A stretch of DNA of 64,000 bases from Nymphaea colorata (lineage: Eukaryota; Streptophyta; Magnoliopsida; Nymphaeales; Nymphaeaceae), in assembly GCF_008831285.2 (NCBI RefSeq), contig NC_045142.1:26053876-26117875 (forward strand), in the 5' to 3' direction. Below are positions 24,651 to 35,975 of this stretch, piece after piece. The notes beneath the pieces were generated by a model. It was not told the origin of the DNA. It saw nothing but the letters and a program-made list of their open reading frames with translations, and searched no databases. A program made the position numbers and the translations under genes. Each line of letters begins with the position of its first letter. Within the stretch, counting starts at the first letter, position 1.

Positions 24651-26413
24651 TCAACCTCCGAATGGCACGCCCGTCTTCGGTAGCCAATTATTTCCTTGCA
24701 CGAAATTGGACACGCTGAAGCGGCTAGCATCACTCGCACTCATCAAATGGAACCCAGCCCACTTGACCCTGCCCCCGGTGGCCGCACCCGGACCGCTGTT
24801 GCTGTACTCGCCGTAGTACAACGTGCTAAGCGCAAAATTGCCGGACCAAGGAGACCAACCGGCAGGGTTTATGAGGCTGCCGAGATTGGACTGCATGACC
24901 ACAGTCCTCGAGTATTGCTGCCATGGCCTGCCCAGATACGTCTGTACATTGCCAAGATTAGAAGCAGGCAAGATGTTGCAGTTGATGATGGATGTGCCCG
25001 TGTTCTCGTTGGGGTCGCTTCTCCCTTGAGCCGTGACCGTGTTGAACTGCCCGTGATTCGGCAGCCGAACGTAAATGTTGCAGCTTTGGAAAATGACGGC
25101 CGCGTCGCCGAATATGAAATCGATGGTGCCGTAGATGTTGCAGTCTCTGAAAAACTGACGCATGGAGAAGGTGTAGAGAGTGTCTTGGTACCCTTCGAAG
25201 CTGCACTGGTAGAAAGTGGAGAGGTCGGCGCCATTCGTCATGGCCACCGCCTGTTGCTTGACAGCTCCGGCCGTGTTGCGAACCGTAATTCCCGTTGCCA
25301 CGAAGCCATCTCCAAAGACAGCTGCGACAGTGGGAGGATTTGATCAGATCAAAACACTCATGGTAAACCTCACACTGTCAAGCAGGCAAAGTAATTCGTA
25401 GCAAAAAATTAGTCGGTTTAGATTCAAAAATTCTCACCGAAGGTTGCGGAATTGAAGGTGGTATATCCGTCGACGACGTTACGGTTGCCGGTGATGATGG
25501 TCTTACCCATTCCGTCACCGACCATCATTATGTACTTCTTGGTCTTAGGTATGGTGACGTACTCCTGGTACACTCCCGTCTTCACGTTGATCACGTAGTA
25601 CCCATTGCTTCCGTCGTTGGCTGGAGCAGCAGCAATGGCTTCGCTGATGGTGCGGTAATTGCCGCTGCCATCCTGAGCCACCACCACGCTGCCCACTGTC
25701 TGCAGTGCCATCCTCCTTCCAGCGGCGAAATGGAAGATGTTCCGGTTCACCCATCGAGGGGCACCATCGCTACCTACTCTGAGGTCATCCAGCAGCTTCC
25801 TGCCAGGGTCGACGGCCTTCCTGCGCTTGAATGCCCAGGAGTTGGTGAGCATGGCCAGCGACACACTGTAGAGCTGAGACCCATTCATCAATGGCGCATA
25901 CAACTTATGGCCGTGCTGCAAGAAGGACGCCTGGGTGAGGGCATCCAAGCAAGTGCGCTGGTTGGTGACGATGCCACTCATGAGGGTATGGACCAGGTCT
26001 GCCTGGTCTTCCGCCAGGCTGGTGGAGTCGCAGGAGTCGAGGGTGGAGAGGGAGTTAACCAAGAAATCAGTGGTGAGTTCGGAGAGAAGCAGGCAATCTT
26101 CGAGAGCTGCTGCCGCTCGTGGGGTGAGGGCTGCCTTATCTCTTATGGTCTCGTTTATGAGGGAAGAGAAGGTGGCTGACTGCTGTAAGGACTTCTTGAT
26201 GAGGTACTGGCCGTAGCCGTAGAAGTTGGATAGGGATTCACTCGGCAAGAGGGACTGACAGAAGGAAGGATCGGTAGTGAAGCTGCAGGCGTGGTCCGGA
26301 GTGACAGGTGCGGCAGAAGTGAAGTTTTGAGACATGGTGGTAGGGAAGAGGAGAGTGAGGGTGAAGAAGAGTGGGATGAAGGACATGGTGAAGGCTGTTG
26401 CAGAGCTCACCAT
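24651..26413 (-). CDS. PME D: pectin methylesterase with PMEI pro-domain
   Basis: Exons 26413-25438 and 25321-24651, separated by a 116-base phase-1 intron, encode 548 residues. It has a signal peptide, a PMEI-like pro-domain, GRKLL before the catalytic domain, and the full catalytic set (Gln349, Gln371, Asp372, Asp393, Arg457). Exon 2 is somewhat more diverged from B and C than exon 1: it reads MTNGADL where B and C read [16 protein letters not shown] where they read YVRQPSSGQ, and it ends VPFGG. Expected function is de-esterification of wall pectin after secretion. The start is shared with B and C and with the orphan 5' end at 29397-29563. The gene looks intact. Confidence 0.95.
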
Positions 26414-26504
26414 CTTGATTGGTGTTTCAGTTTGGTGATGTCTCTACCAAGCTATTGCTCTTGTGCTTGTGAGATGGAGTGGTGGGAAGGCACCCGTCTC
26501 TCTA

Positions 26505-26513
26505 CGTATTTAT
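26505..26513 (-). promoter_or_regulatory. TATA-like box of PME D
   Basis: CATAAATAC on the minus strand lies about 92 bases before the PME D start codon. It is weaker than the TATATA core of B and C but at the same position. Confidence 0.55.
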
Positions 26514-27597
26514 GAACGATCTCCATGGCGGCCGGGCGCTGGCGTTGGACAAGAATTCAATAGTGGGAAGCTAACTTGTAGATTCCAGTGTTTCCACTAT
26601 GGCTTTGGACAAGAATTCACTAGTCAAACTATTTAAATAAGCAGTCAAAACATCCTCTTGCATAGTTTGAATCATAATTCAAGGGTGACTCTAGCTTTTC
26701 ATAGTCATTCATCCGTCTAACCAAAGCCGCCCGATGCAAGATGATGAATGATTAAGAGGAAAACAATGAATAAATAAATAAAAGACATTTTTTGTCATCT
26801 AATGTTAGTTCACACTTTTTTCTCCTTATTTTTTCTCAACAACCCATTTGTTTCACATGAACTTAGATGGCCAGATCACTCTCTATAACAAGAGTTGTCA
26901 TTCAGTGATTCAAATATAAATATGTACTTGACTTCCAACTAGTTGTATAATGTAAATGGTAAATACAAAAGGGAATCATATATGTTCATTACATCCCTAT
27001 GTTGGACACAACAGCTGCAGAGCAATAAGTGAGTAGAGATGTCAATTAATCGGATTTGAATAAGATATATAACTTCCTTACTATGTCCACTTTTTACCAA
27101 ATCTGAATCTGAGTTCACAATCCAAATCCAGTTGTTAGCTTAACATCAAAAATTCAAATCCAACTTTCAACCGCATTACAATGTACTTCAGAATTTCTGG
27201 ACATTAGCTATAAGACATTTATTTATAGCATCCAAAATAAATCCGATCGAACAATTATTTAAATCTGAAACCTGACTTCTTCAGCCGGTTGTCATTCTGA
27301 TTTTTTTTAATCGGATATCATTTTTTTAAAAAGGCAAATGGGTGCGGGATTTGATATGCAATCCTGTCTCCAGCCATCGAGTTCCCTCCTTTCTCGAGTT
27401 GAGCTTCGTGGTCCGTGTTGGCACCGGACTGCACTTTTTGTTGCCAGTGAGTTCATTTTCTCATCTTGCCTTTCGGGTAGTAAGCTAATTGCCTTCTAGA
27501 AAGGGAAGCCATACGTAAATTATCGATGAGGTGTCTCAAACCCAATTTTGAAATCTTATAACCAGCAGATTCGCATTCATCTTCTCGTTGTGAGAAG

Positions 27598-27600
<3 letters not shown>

Positions 27601-27680
<80 letters not shown>
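27601..27680 (+). repeat. Compound TA/GA microsatellite
   Basis: About 23 TA units are followed by about 17 GA units, roughly 1.2 kb upstream of the PME D start. Confidence 0.95.
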
Positions 27681-27683
<3 letters not shown>

Positions 27684-28167
27684 GTAGGTGATGTGAAGGA
27701 CGTTGAACATAAAAGCGAACTTTTCTTGACTGAGGAAGATGACGTTGTAATGGTAAGAAACGGCCGTACCTGGATGGCGTTTACGGACAACGTGCTGAAG
27801 TGGCGGATCTTGTGGTTCGGGCCGTCACTGAGTCGGACTCCCTCGTTCAGACTTGGGTAAGAGTTCAGCCATTAGTTGAGTTAGATTTCACTGCTACTCT
27901 CGAGTTGAAGGGCAAGTTCAGTCAGGTCCCTATGCATAAAATGAGAAATATTTACCATGCATCGCATTTTTCTCACTAATCTGGATACGCTTCATTTTAT
28001 TATTGGAAATTTTTTTTTATTAGCAGAGGAAAAAGAACATTCTTCTTACTTAAACTCCTATAAACTTTTTTCTTAGTACTAAGTTTCCTTGCTCCAACAA
28101 GGGTTTTTTAATTTGGACGAAATTATAAAATCATAAATTAAAAATTAAAAAAACGATATCATAAAAA

Positions 28168-28180
28168 TATATATATATGA

Positions 28181-28222
<42 letters not shown>
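28168..28222 (+). repeat. Compound AT/GT/GA microsatellite
   Basis: A short AT run is followed by about 9 GT units and about 13 GA units, all in direct succession. Confidence 0.95.
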
Positions 28223-29396
28223 AGATAATGTTTTGACAATACCATGGTCAATTTATTTTAGAGGAACAAAAAACAACACAGAAAGATGGTCAAATAAAAC
28301 TAATCGCTTCAAAATGCTTCTGTTATACCTTTGAAAGTTCTTTTGAAAAAAAAAAAATCAATTACACAAAAGTGATTCAATTTCGTCTCCTTTACTGGAA
28401 ATTTCAGAAGTTTGTCGTCCATATGGTGGCGGGAGCTTGTGGTAGACCTGCTGCTTTTATTTGTGGCCTTAAAATTAAAGAACGGTCGAGCAGAAAGCAA
28501 TTATTCTTTTCATTATTCCATTTTATTTCTTTTTGACCAACTTTTTTCATTCAAATTTAGTGCGCTGGGAACCAAGACCAACAAAACCCATACTTGGTTT
28601 TCCTGTCCAAAATCGTTTGATCGGTCATACGTTATGTTTCTAACAAAGACAGCATCTCAAAGAAAAAATTGTTAATCGATCACATGTTATATTCCTAACG
28701 ACGACATCTCAAAGAAAAATCCGGAGAACGTTCATGTTCTATCTCTTGCTCTCTCTCCGTCCCGCTCAAGAGAGTGTGTGCGTGTGTGTGCGCGCATGAT
28801 GAAACACCCTGGCCGTCAGTGCATCCGGATTTTGCATACACTCAACTCAGACAGATTGCACCTGGTTGGCAGCATGTGTGAGGCATCCGGACAGAGGGAT
28901 CATGTACACACACACATATATATATATATACATACTAAAATCAGCCTGTTGCTGGATGTCTAGATATATATAAGACCCCTAACTCAAATCATCAAAAACC
29001 ATCATTACAAACATCATAGCCCGTCATTACAAGTAACATAAACTGTCATTAAACCATAAACCATTATTATTTGTTAATACCACACGGCTAAAGATTTTTA
29101 GCAGGCAAGTTCTAAATATTTAACCATCTGCTCGCCGGCTGACATATGTATATATTATCGATCTGTGACTTACATGAGCAGACCTTATATATTTAACGAC
29201 TATTTTATAACGTTACAAATGTGATCTGCATATTAAAAATATACAAGTAGAATTCAAACTGTTATTTTTAAGGACTTGCCTGCGTATTGTGCCTTTTTGA
29301 ATAAATTTATAAAGATTTATGTTTAAGATTTCAGCTTTATAGATCACACAAAAAAAAGGTCACAGGAAGAAAACATATTTTTAGCGACGGCAATAG

Positions 29397-29563
29397 GGAC
29401 TGACAGAAAAGGGATGGGTAGTGAAGGTGCAGAAGTGGCCTGGCGCAACGGGGGCACTAGCACCGAAGTTTTGAGAGATGGAGGAAGGGAAGAGGAGAGT
29501 GAGGGTGAGGGTGAAGAAGAGTGGGATAAGGGACATGGTGAAGGCTGTTGCAGAGCTCACCAT
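29397..29563 (-). pseudogene. Orphan 5' end of a PME gene (signal peptide and start of PMEI domain)
   Basis: The first 50 or so codons match [14 protein letters not shown], a hydrophobic signal peptide, SQNF and CTFTT. Similarity ends near 29397, within the SFCQSLL segment of the PMEI domain, and the sequence that follows is unrelated. Near the break the frame is also shifted. The promoter side (29564-29668) still resembles that of D and keeps a TATA-like stretch. This is a remnant of a further array member. It lacks the whole catalytic domain and cannot make an enzyme. Confidence 0.9.
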
Positions 29564-29651
29564 CTTGGTTGGTGTTTCAGTTTGGTGATGTCTCTACCAA
29601 GCTATAGCTCTTTGTCCTGGTGAGATCGGATGATGAGAAGGCCAATCCGCG

Positions 29652-29668
29652 TGTATATAATATATAAG
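29652..29668 (-). promoter_or_regulatory. TATA-like box of the orphan PME 5' end
   Basis: An AT-rich stretch with TATATTATATAC on the minus strand lies about 90-105 bases before the start codon of the remnant, where the intact genes have theirs. Confidence 0.5.
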
Positions 29669-31306
29669 CAACAATAATTAATGGGTGTCTGCAGCTTTCA
29701 TTTTTCTCTTATTGTGTCATTGAAGTGTATAATCCTAAAAACTAAATTCCACTTCAAACTAGAATTATTCAAACTAGAATTACAATGAAATTCCAGTTTT
29801 CTTTATGCTTGGTAGTATGAAATTTTGATTCCTAACGTGTTTCATAAAACAGAGGATTGATGAAATAGAACATTCACGTCATGTGCCTTACAAAGAGATG
29901 AAAGAACTGTCAAATTCTGAAGTCATAATTCCATTTCACGAAAAATGGAATTTTTTATTATAAAATTCTACAGGTCTATCCTCATAAAACCCCTTATAGA
30001 CATCTCTCGCACCCTATCTCTCTCATCTGATCTCAAATCTGCGTGTAATCAGCGGTCAACAGCCAGCGTCACACTAAAATCATTGAGAATACCAAGTGAC
30101 GTGTGTGAAGTTACTTTATGTAGTTTTATTATTGTACGGGCATAGTTTTTTAAAACTATGTAGTTTTTATTAGTTTAACCTTCTAAAATTAAAACAAAAA
30201 GTGATATGGATAAAAACTGACACTGATGAATTGAGTGCATGGGAAGGGATAACTTTATATAAAGCTAACGTGTTTCATACTTCGATGTTGGAGATTTTGA
30301 CTTAACAGTAATTGCTGTACTTCCCCCTTTCTTTTCTTTTTTTATTTTGATCATTGACAAATACATGATTGACTAATATTCAATTGACACAGATGGTCCC
30401 TCCTTAGCCTTGATCATTTTGTGTATATATATAACTTTTAACCATAACCATCAGCCAATCATGGTTAAGAACAAAATGAGTTTCTGTTATCTGAAAATGA
30501 TTTGTACAACATGCTACCAATGAATTCATTTATTTTTTTAAGGTCAGCCAATCATGGTTAAGAACAAAATGAGTTTCTGTTATCTGAAAATGATTTGTAC
30601 AACATGCTACCAATGAATTCATTTATTTTTTTAAGGTCGGATTAGATCGCTTCCGCAAATGTGACCCTAAATATCAATTTGGAACACTTAAAGCCGAAGT
30701 TAGGGACGAATTTGTCAATCGACTAAAGGAACTAGAGATTAAATTAATTAGAAAATTAGGCATGCAGCAGTCCTAACTCATTGCTTGATTAGACATTTAG
30801 TTCCGACTTATTACTCGATTAGACATTTTTAATCAGTTCTTGCGCAGATCAAATCAAGATGCTTCAGCTCTGTCTCTTTTTTCGGCGTTTGAGGCCAGAA
30901 CTTGACCCATATCCAGGACACATGTTAACTATTTTATGGAATATTATTACTTTCTTGCAAATAACTATTATCATTTTAGTACCAGTAGACTTGTGGAGCA
31001 TATATGATCTAGATAGGATGGGCGTGCACAAATTACCACTGAAAAGAAAACATGACAAACAAATCCCTCAAACCAATGTTGCTGAATTGGTATGAAATGC
31101 AACTAAACAAGGTGGCAGCCAAATACATACAAAAATACACATAGTTTAAGCAAAAGCACAAAGACGTACGCATTCCACAGTTTAAAGTACAAAGGAAAAC
31201 AGCAAAACATAGTGGGAATTTTTTTTTTTTTTTAAATCCAAATTGGAAAAAACGTTACCTTAAAGTTCTATGCCCCTAGAAAAGAAAAACAAACACACAC
31301 ACTTAC
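29669..31306. other. Non-coding stretch beyond the first PME cluster
   Basis: No gene is supported. AATTCCA-type words in both orientations near 29745-29950 hint at a degraded MITE, but no ends were found. The 93-base duplication at 30451-30636 lies here. The ORF at 30859-31095 has no recognised similarity. Confidence 0.5.
30451..30636 (+). repeat. Perfect 93-base tandem duplication
   Basis: The unit starting TCAGCCAATCATGG at 30451 is repeated from 30544 without a visible difference, so it is a recent event. Confidence 0.95.
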
Positions 31307-33987
31307 CAGGCTGCCGATGTCTGCCGACGTCGCCAGCTGTTGGCTATGTTAGCCGCCGGTGGCCATTGCAAAGAAGGGGAAATTGTATAGGGGCGCAGTG
31401 AAAGTCTAACGGAAGGTCGAACATGAGACTCTTAACTATACTGTTTTTTCAACAATTAAACATATTTCATCTGACATGAAGAAAACATACTGCATAAAAG
31501 AGGCCTACAGTTTCTAGAGACAACCGATATATGAGAACCATATACTCTTATTTCTGGTATCTCTGTACTGCCTTTCTATCCCAAAAAAAGGTGAATTTCC
31601 AGTGTATTATTTGATACGTTCATCACTAGTGTAGTTCAAAGAAAGGCTTAGAAAGACTAAACCTTGAAATCCTTGTCTGAGCTTCCCCTGCACTTCCATG
31701 ACAGGCTGTTAACATTTTAATAATTTTCTCAATAACCCATGTTTGGATTGAGCCTTTACCTGAATACACAGAAAAATATGATTTCCCTGACTGCTAAAAT
31801 TCTTAACATCAGTTATCAGTTATAGGCATTATTAGAGCTTCTCAATGTAAGACCCATTATATAGATACAACTAAGGCTAGGCATAGGGCCGGGTACCTAA
31901 CGGGTACCCAGTACCCAGCCCAATCGAACTCGGGCTCGGGCCCAGAAAAACCAGCCTTAGCCTGATGGGGCCCGATTCGGTCCGATATGTTTTTTCATAT
32001 CATTTTTATTTTAATAATGATATATTTTATTAATAAAAACATAATTTATATTAAGTCTTTATTTTATATTTAAAAATATATTTTTTATTTTAACCAAACC
32101 GAGTCGGACCCGAGCTCAGGTTTCGGGCTGTGGGCCAGCCTATCCCAACTCTTAGCAGGCTGTGCTGGCCCGATGCCCAAGCCTAGGCACAACCCATAGT
32201 ATTTGAGCAACAGAAAGTGGCTTACCCTCAATAATGTACTTATCATTTTCATTGTCATCTTCCATAAAAGTCCGTGTTTGCCCAATGCCCAGTTGCCTTT
32301 CTTTGTGAAGGAAACTACAGCACCATCTATTGCATTGTCCCCGTCATACATCGACTTGCAGCACTAATGGACTCTGACTATTGCAATTTATGTGAAAAGA
32401 AAAATCTGTCAACAAAAGCTATTAGAATCTCATTTCAAAGAATTGCAGGCCCGGCATTGGAAAAACAGTTCCATGCTTGGGTTTAAAAGAAAAACGAGGA
32501 GAGTAACCTCACATTTTGGTTTACGACTATTGCAGCATTCATTCAAGGAATAATGTATGATGTTACTGCATCAATGTGTAATAAAAAAATGTTAATACAA
32601 TGAGTAAACTAGGTACTTGATGGTTCTGAAAAACTTCCATTGTCACAAGTTCAAAATGCAAAGAAAGAAGCTTGTTCTTTTTCCTGTGCCTTTACACTGT
32701 CTAACTAGATTGCAGAAGGATGGTAATGGTGATTGACAGTGACAGTGAGGAACGTCATGGATGAAAAGAATATGCAAATCATGAGATGATATGAGGGCTC
32801 TTGCAAGCTTTGTTGCATACAAGAAGTAGCTGCAGTAGAAGCCATGTTCGTGAAGCTATTGTATGACAAATTCCTGCACGGTAATGCCATTATGAATGTG
32901 AAGATCGCCTAGGCGTAACTGCAAGAAGCAGGTCACCTCATATAAGCCCTTTGCACCTTGGGGTTGTAAATTGAGACGACTTGAAGCAGGAATATTAGTT
33001 AAATGTTTCCATGCAACATGTTTTCCATTACTTAGTGTAAATTAATTAAGTTTTTTAAGTACAAGAAAATTAATTGCAGATCCTTGAGTCGCAAACGGCA
33101 AGCTAGTGAATTAATCTGCAGATTTATTATGAAGGCTATACTACCTAATATATGAGTCCGTTTCAGATATGGCAATTGCTGATCTCACATCTGTTTATGA
33201 CGTTATGTCTGTGCAAATGGCATACTTATTTTGACAATCAAGTTGATACGGAGATCCTGTGAGCATGAATTACTCTCATTTTGAAGTGCATGCAAATGTA
33301 TTTCAAGAAATTTAATCGCCATTAAATTGATTATTGTGATTCAAAATCAAAATCAAAGACAATTCAATGTTTACAGGTCTACCCAACTAATTCCTTGTAG
33401 ACATAATGCATGGTAGTACAACCTGCCCATGAATCAGGATCAGAACAAACAAACTACAAACCTAGCAGAGAACAGAAAATTACAAAAGAAAAGAAGCAGT
33501 AGAGGAAACAGCACTTTCATTATCAACACTAGAACATTTAACTCTGGAAGGATAAAGCACATCTATTAAGGAGAAACATACTCTTGAGGTGCCTTTTTTC
33601 CTTGTCAATTTTGCATATTGCATGGGGCTAGCCAGGCTGTCATCAAAAACCTACACCGAAAGTATTGGTTTCTACCATTGTGTACATGCCAACTGCTAGT
33701 TAGAAAAGAAAATCCATAATCTAAAAATGTACACACTTACAAGCACTTCAACTTTGGCACTTCTCCTGAAGTTTTTGGCACCTCACCTGTCTGCTTGTTA
33801 AAGCTTAGGTTGCAGCAAGAAAAAAGGAAGCATAAGCAGTTCCTCAATCAACACCCGATGTTCTTAAAGAGGATAATCTATCAAGCATTTTCCAGTTCAA
33901 TATTTACATATTAGTTACCAACTTACAGTACTTTCAAGCTTCTGACCAACACATTCAGGAACTTGGACCAGATGGCATACAGTTGTG
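31307..33987 (-). other. Exon-like islands of a possible unidentified intron-rich gene
   Basis: Several short segments on the minus strand lie between plausible acceptors and good donors. They are about 33932-33986 (donor GTAAGT), 33741-33781 (donor GTAAGT), 33582-33650 (acceptor TGTAG, donor GTATGT), 32856-32918 (acceptor TTCTTGCAG), 32228-32313 (donor GTAAGC), about 31658-31704 and about 31307-31336 (donor GTAAGT). In one reading, 33741-33781 joins 33582-33650 in phase to give AKVEVLVFDDSLASPMQYAK, and the segment at 32856-32918 continues as LRLGDLHIHNGITVQEF and then a stop. Alternative frames stay open in some islands, so the reading is not secure. I do not recognise the protein. The region could also be chance or a decayed gene. 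The GC-richer stretch at 39.6-40.1 kb might hold its 5' end. Confidence 0.3.
31867..32196. mobile_element. hAT-like non-autonomous DNA element (tentative)
   Basis: The ends are inverted: GGCTAGGCATAGGGCC at 31875, and the complement of GGCCCGATGCCCAAGCCTAGGC ending at 32188. Imperfect 8-base flanks, ACAACTAA and ACAACCCA, could be a target-site duplication. GC-rich ends surround an AT-rich core. No transposase is present. The assignment rests on structure only. Confidence 0.4.
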
Positions 33988-34272
33988 CAATACACTCATC
34001 ATAATATTATAGTGCATAAGTTCCATTCCTATGCATTGAGAAACAAAAATTCAGAGGAAAAGATCATCGTGAATATTTACTCAGCGTGCTTTTAAGCTAG
34101 TCATTTTGCTTCTGTCATCCATTTATGCCACTAATTATCCTACAAACAATAGAAGGACAACTTCATGTCTGGATTTTGTGCTATAGCTTTCGTAGATAAC
34201 AGCAAAGAACGAATTAACTTAGTCACAAAACATGTAACTTTAATATTTTGGTCAAGTTGCTTTTGCCAGAAG

Positions 34273-34603
34273 GAATGGACCCTATGTCACCCTGGTACGT
34301 GTGATATGGCCAAGAACCCGTGTCGGTACGCAGGTTGGCTGTATTTTAAAACTTAAAAATTTATCTTTTCAAATTTTTGCTTTAATTTTCATTTTTTGCT
34401 TCTTTTTATTTCCCTTCCACCTAGATTCTATATTTTTCTCTCCTTTCTTTAATTTTGAAAACTTTTGCGGATATACAATGTATATATTTATATTCATGCT
34501 CTGTCGTACCCTGTACCCATAATTTTAAAACTGGTGTACCCATACCTGCACCACCATACCTATATCGCACCAGTACTTGCACCCATGAGACATGGAATGG
34601 ACC
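34273..34603. mobile_element. Mutator-like MITE with 9-base target-site duplication
   Basis: A 313-base element (34282-34594) is flanked by identical GAATGGACC at 34273-34281 and 34595-34603; the match extends to 10 bases if one terminal G is counted. The ends are imperfect inverted repeats of CTATGTCACCC and GGTAC/GTGCGATAT type. The core is AT-rich and has no coding capacity. A 9-base duplication is typical of Mutator-like elements. Confidence 0.7.
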
Positions 34604-35975
34604 ACACAAGATTAGCATCTTGAATTTCTGAGGAGAATAATGTAGCATCGGCAGAATGTTCAGAAATACATTCTATTTTACCCATTAATAACAAAAGCAA
34701 CAGAACTTACTATAAGAATGTAAGTGAGCATTTATGTATTTGTATATCTTGTTTTACATTACTATTTCTATACGCTCATAACTTCATGTGCTTTACAGTG
34801 TTCAGAATTTGTATGATTTGTATATATGGATATTTCTTGTGCATACTTTTTAATGTAGTCTTGTTTTTACTTTGCTGTCCTCCTCCTCCCTCTCTGCTCC
34901 TATTGATGCTGCTGTGAGCTTCTTCCATTTTTTCCTCTTTACTTCTTGTTGTTACAGCTTCTCTTTCTTTTTTTTTTCCAACTCTCACATACTCTCTCTG
35001 GCCTCCTCCTCTGAGCTTTTTCCCCTTCACTTGCCATTGTTGCAGCTTCTCTTTCTTTCTTTTTTTTTTCTCCCATGTTATTCTCTCTGCTCTCCACCTC
35101 ACTCCCTTCTTTCTCTCTTTCTTTCATTCCCTCTTTCTCTTGCTTAGCCTCTGACCTCCCTCTACCTCATTCTGCCCGTAAGCCCTCCTCTCCCATCTCT
35201 AGCTGTTTTTATTTTGGACAAGACATGAGAGGTGGTGAGTGGAGCTGAGTTGGTGTGGACCATTGGGTCAAACCCAACTCCCCTCCCTCATCTCCCTTTT
35301 GTGTAGAAACGTAAGATATATGCATAATTAGAAATATAATGTATCCTTTTTAAGCAATAACATAGTCAACATTAACTAATACAAAAATTCCAAAAACACT
35401 CATTTACATCAATGACCCTCTGCTGCACATTTTTTTCTGGTTTTTTAAATAATACCCTTTTTGTTATAAACACACACATGCATGTGTGCATGCACACATA
35501 TACATATACATTCTACAATCATCCAACTTGTACGTAACCATAAAAGTTGATATTTTATATTGAAATTCAGGCTTATCACCACACATATATACATGTACCT
35601 GAATTACCCTTTATAGTAGGTCAAAAATTCAATTTACACTTATATTATTATATTATAAACTAAGTCACATAGATATAGGTCTTGGTATGGGCAGGTGTGT
35701 ACACGTACAGCAATTTTGGAACATCATGGTACGAGAGCATGGTAGAAAAAGTGTGTATGAAAGGCACCTGGTAGTAAAATCTTCAGAAATACATGATCTT
35801 GTACCTCAAAGACAAACTCTCTGAATCTGTTATTAGCATAACTCTTTTGTCTGCTTTGAGTTGTCATCAAGTTCCTTTTTTTTTTTCATGACCAATTAGT
35901 CGCTTAGTCAGTATAGTCTTCTAGTACTAAGGTTTTCTCGATCTTATAATCTCCAAATTTAGTTCACATAAAGGC
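34604..35975. other. Non-coding stretch with pyrimidine-rich tract
   Basis: The stretch 34870-35210 is strongly pyrimidine-rich, with repeated CTTCTCTTTCTTT-like words (for example near 34958 and 35046), which explains the ORFs on both strands. The rest is AT-rich and no gene is seen. Confidence 0.55.

Larger units (their letters stand above)
26514..29396. other. Spacer upstream of PME D
   Basis: No gene was found. The upstream block shared by the array is at 27418-27565. A TA then GA compound microsatellite is at 27601-27680, and an AT, GT, GA compound at 28168-28222. ORFs over the microsatellites are artefacts. The stretch 28980-29380 is AT-rich without recognised content. Confidence 0.6.

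Noticed and set aside
34872-35147. ORFs on both strands of the pyrimidine-rich tract
   Set aside because: The tract is low complexity, so long open frames are expected by chance.
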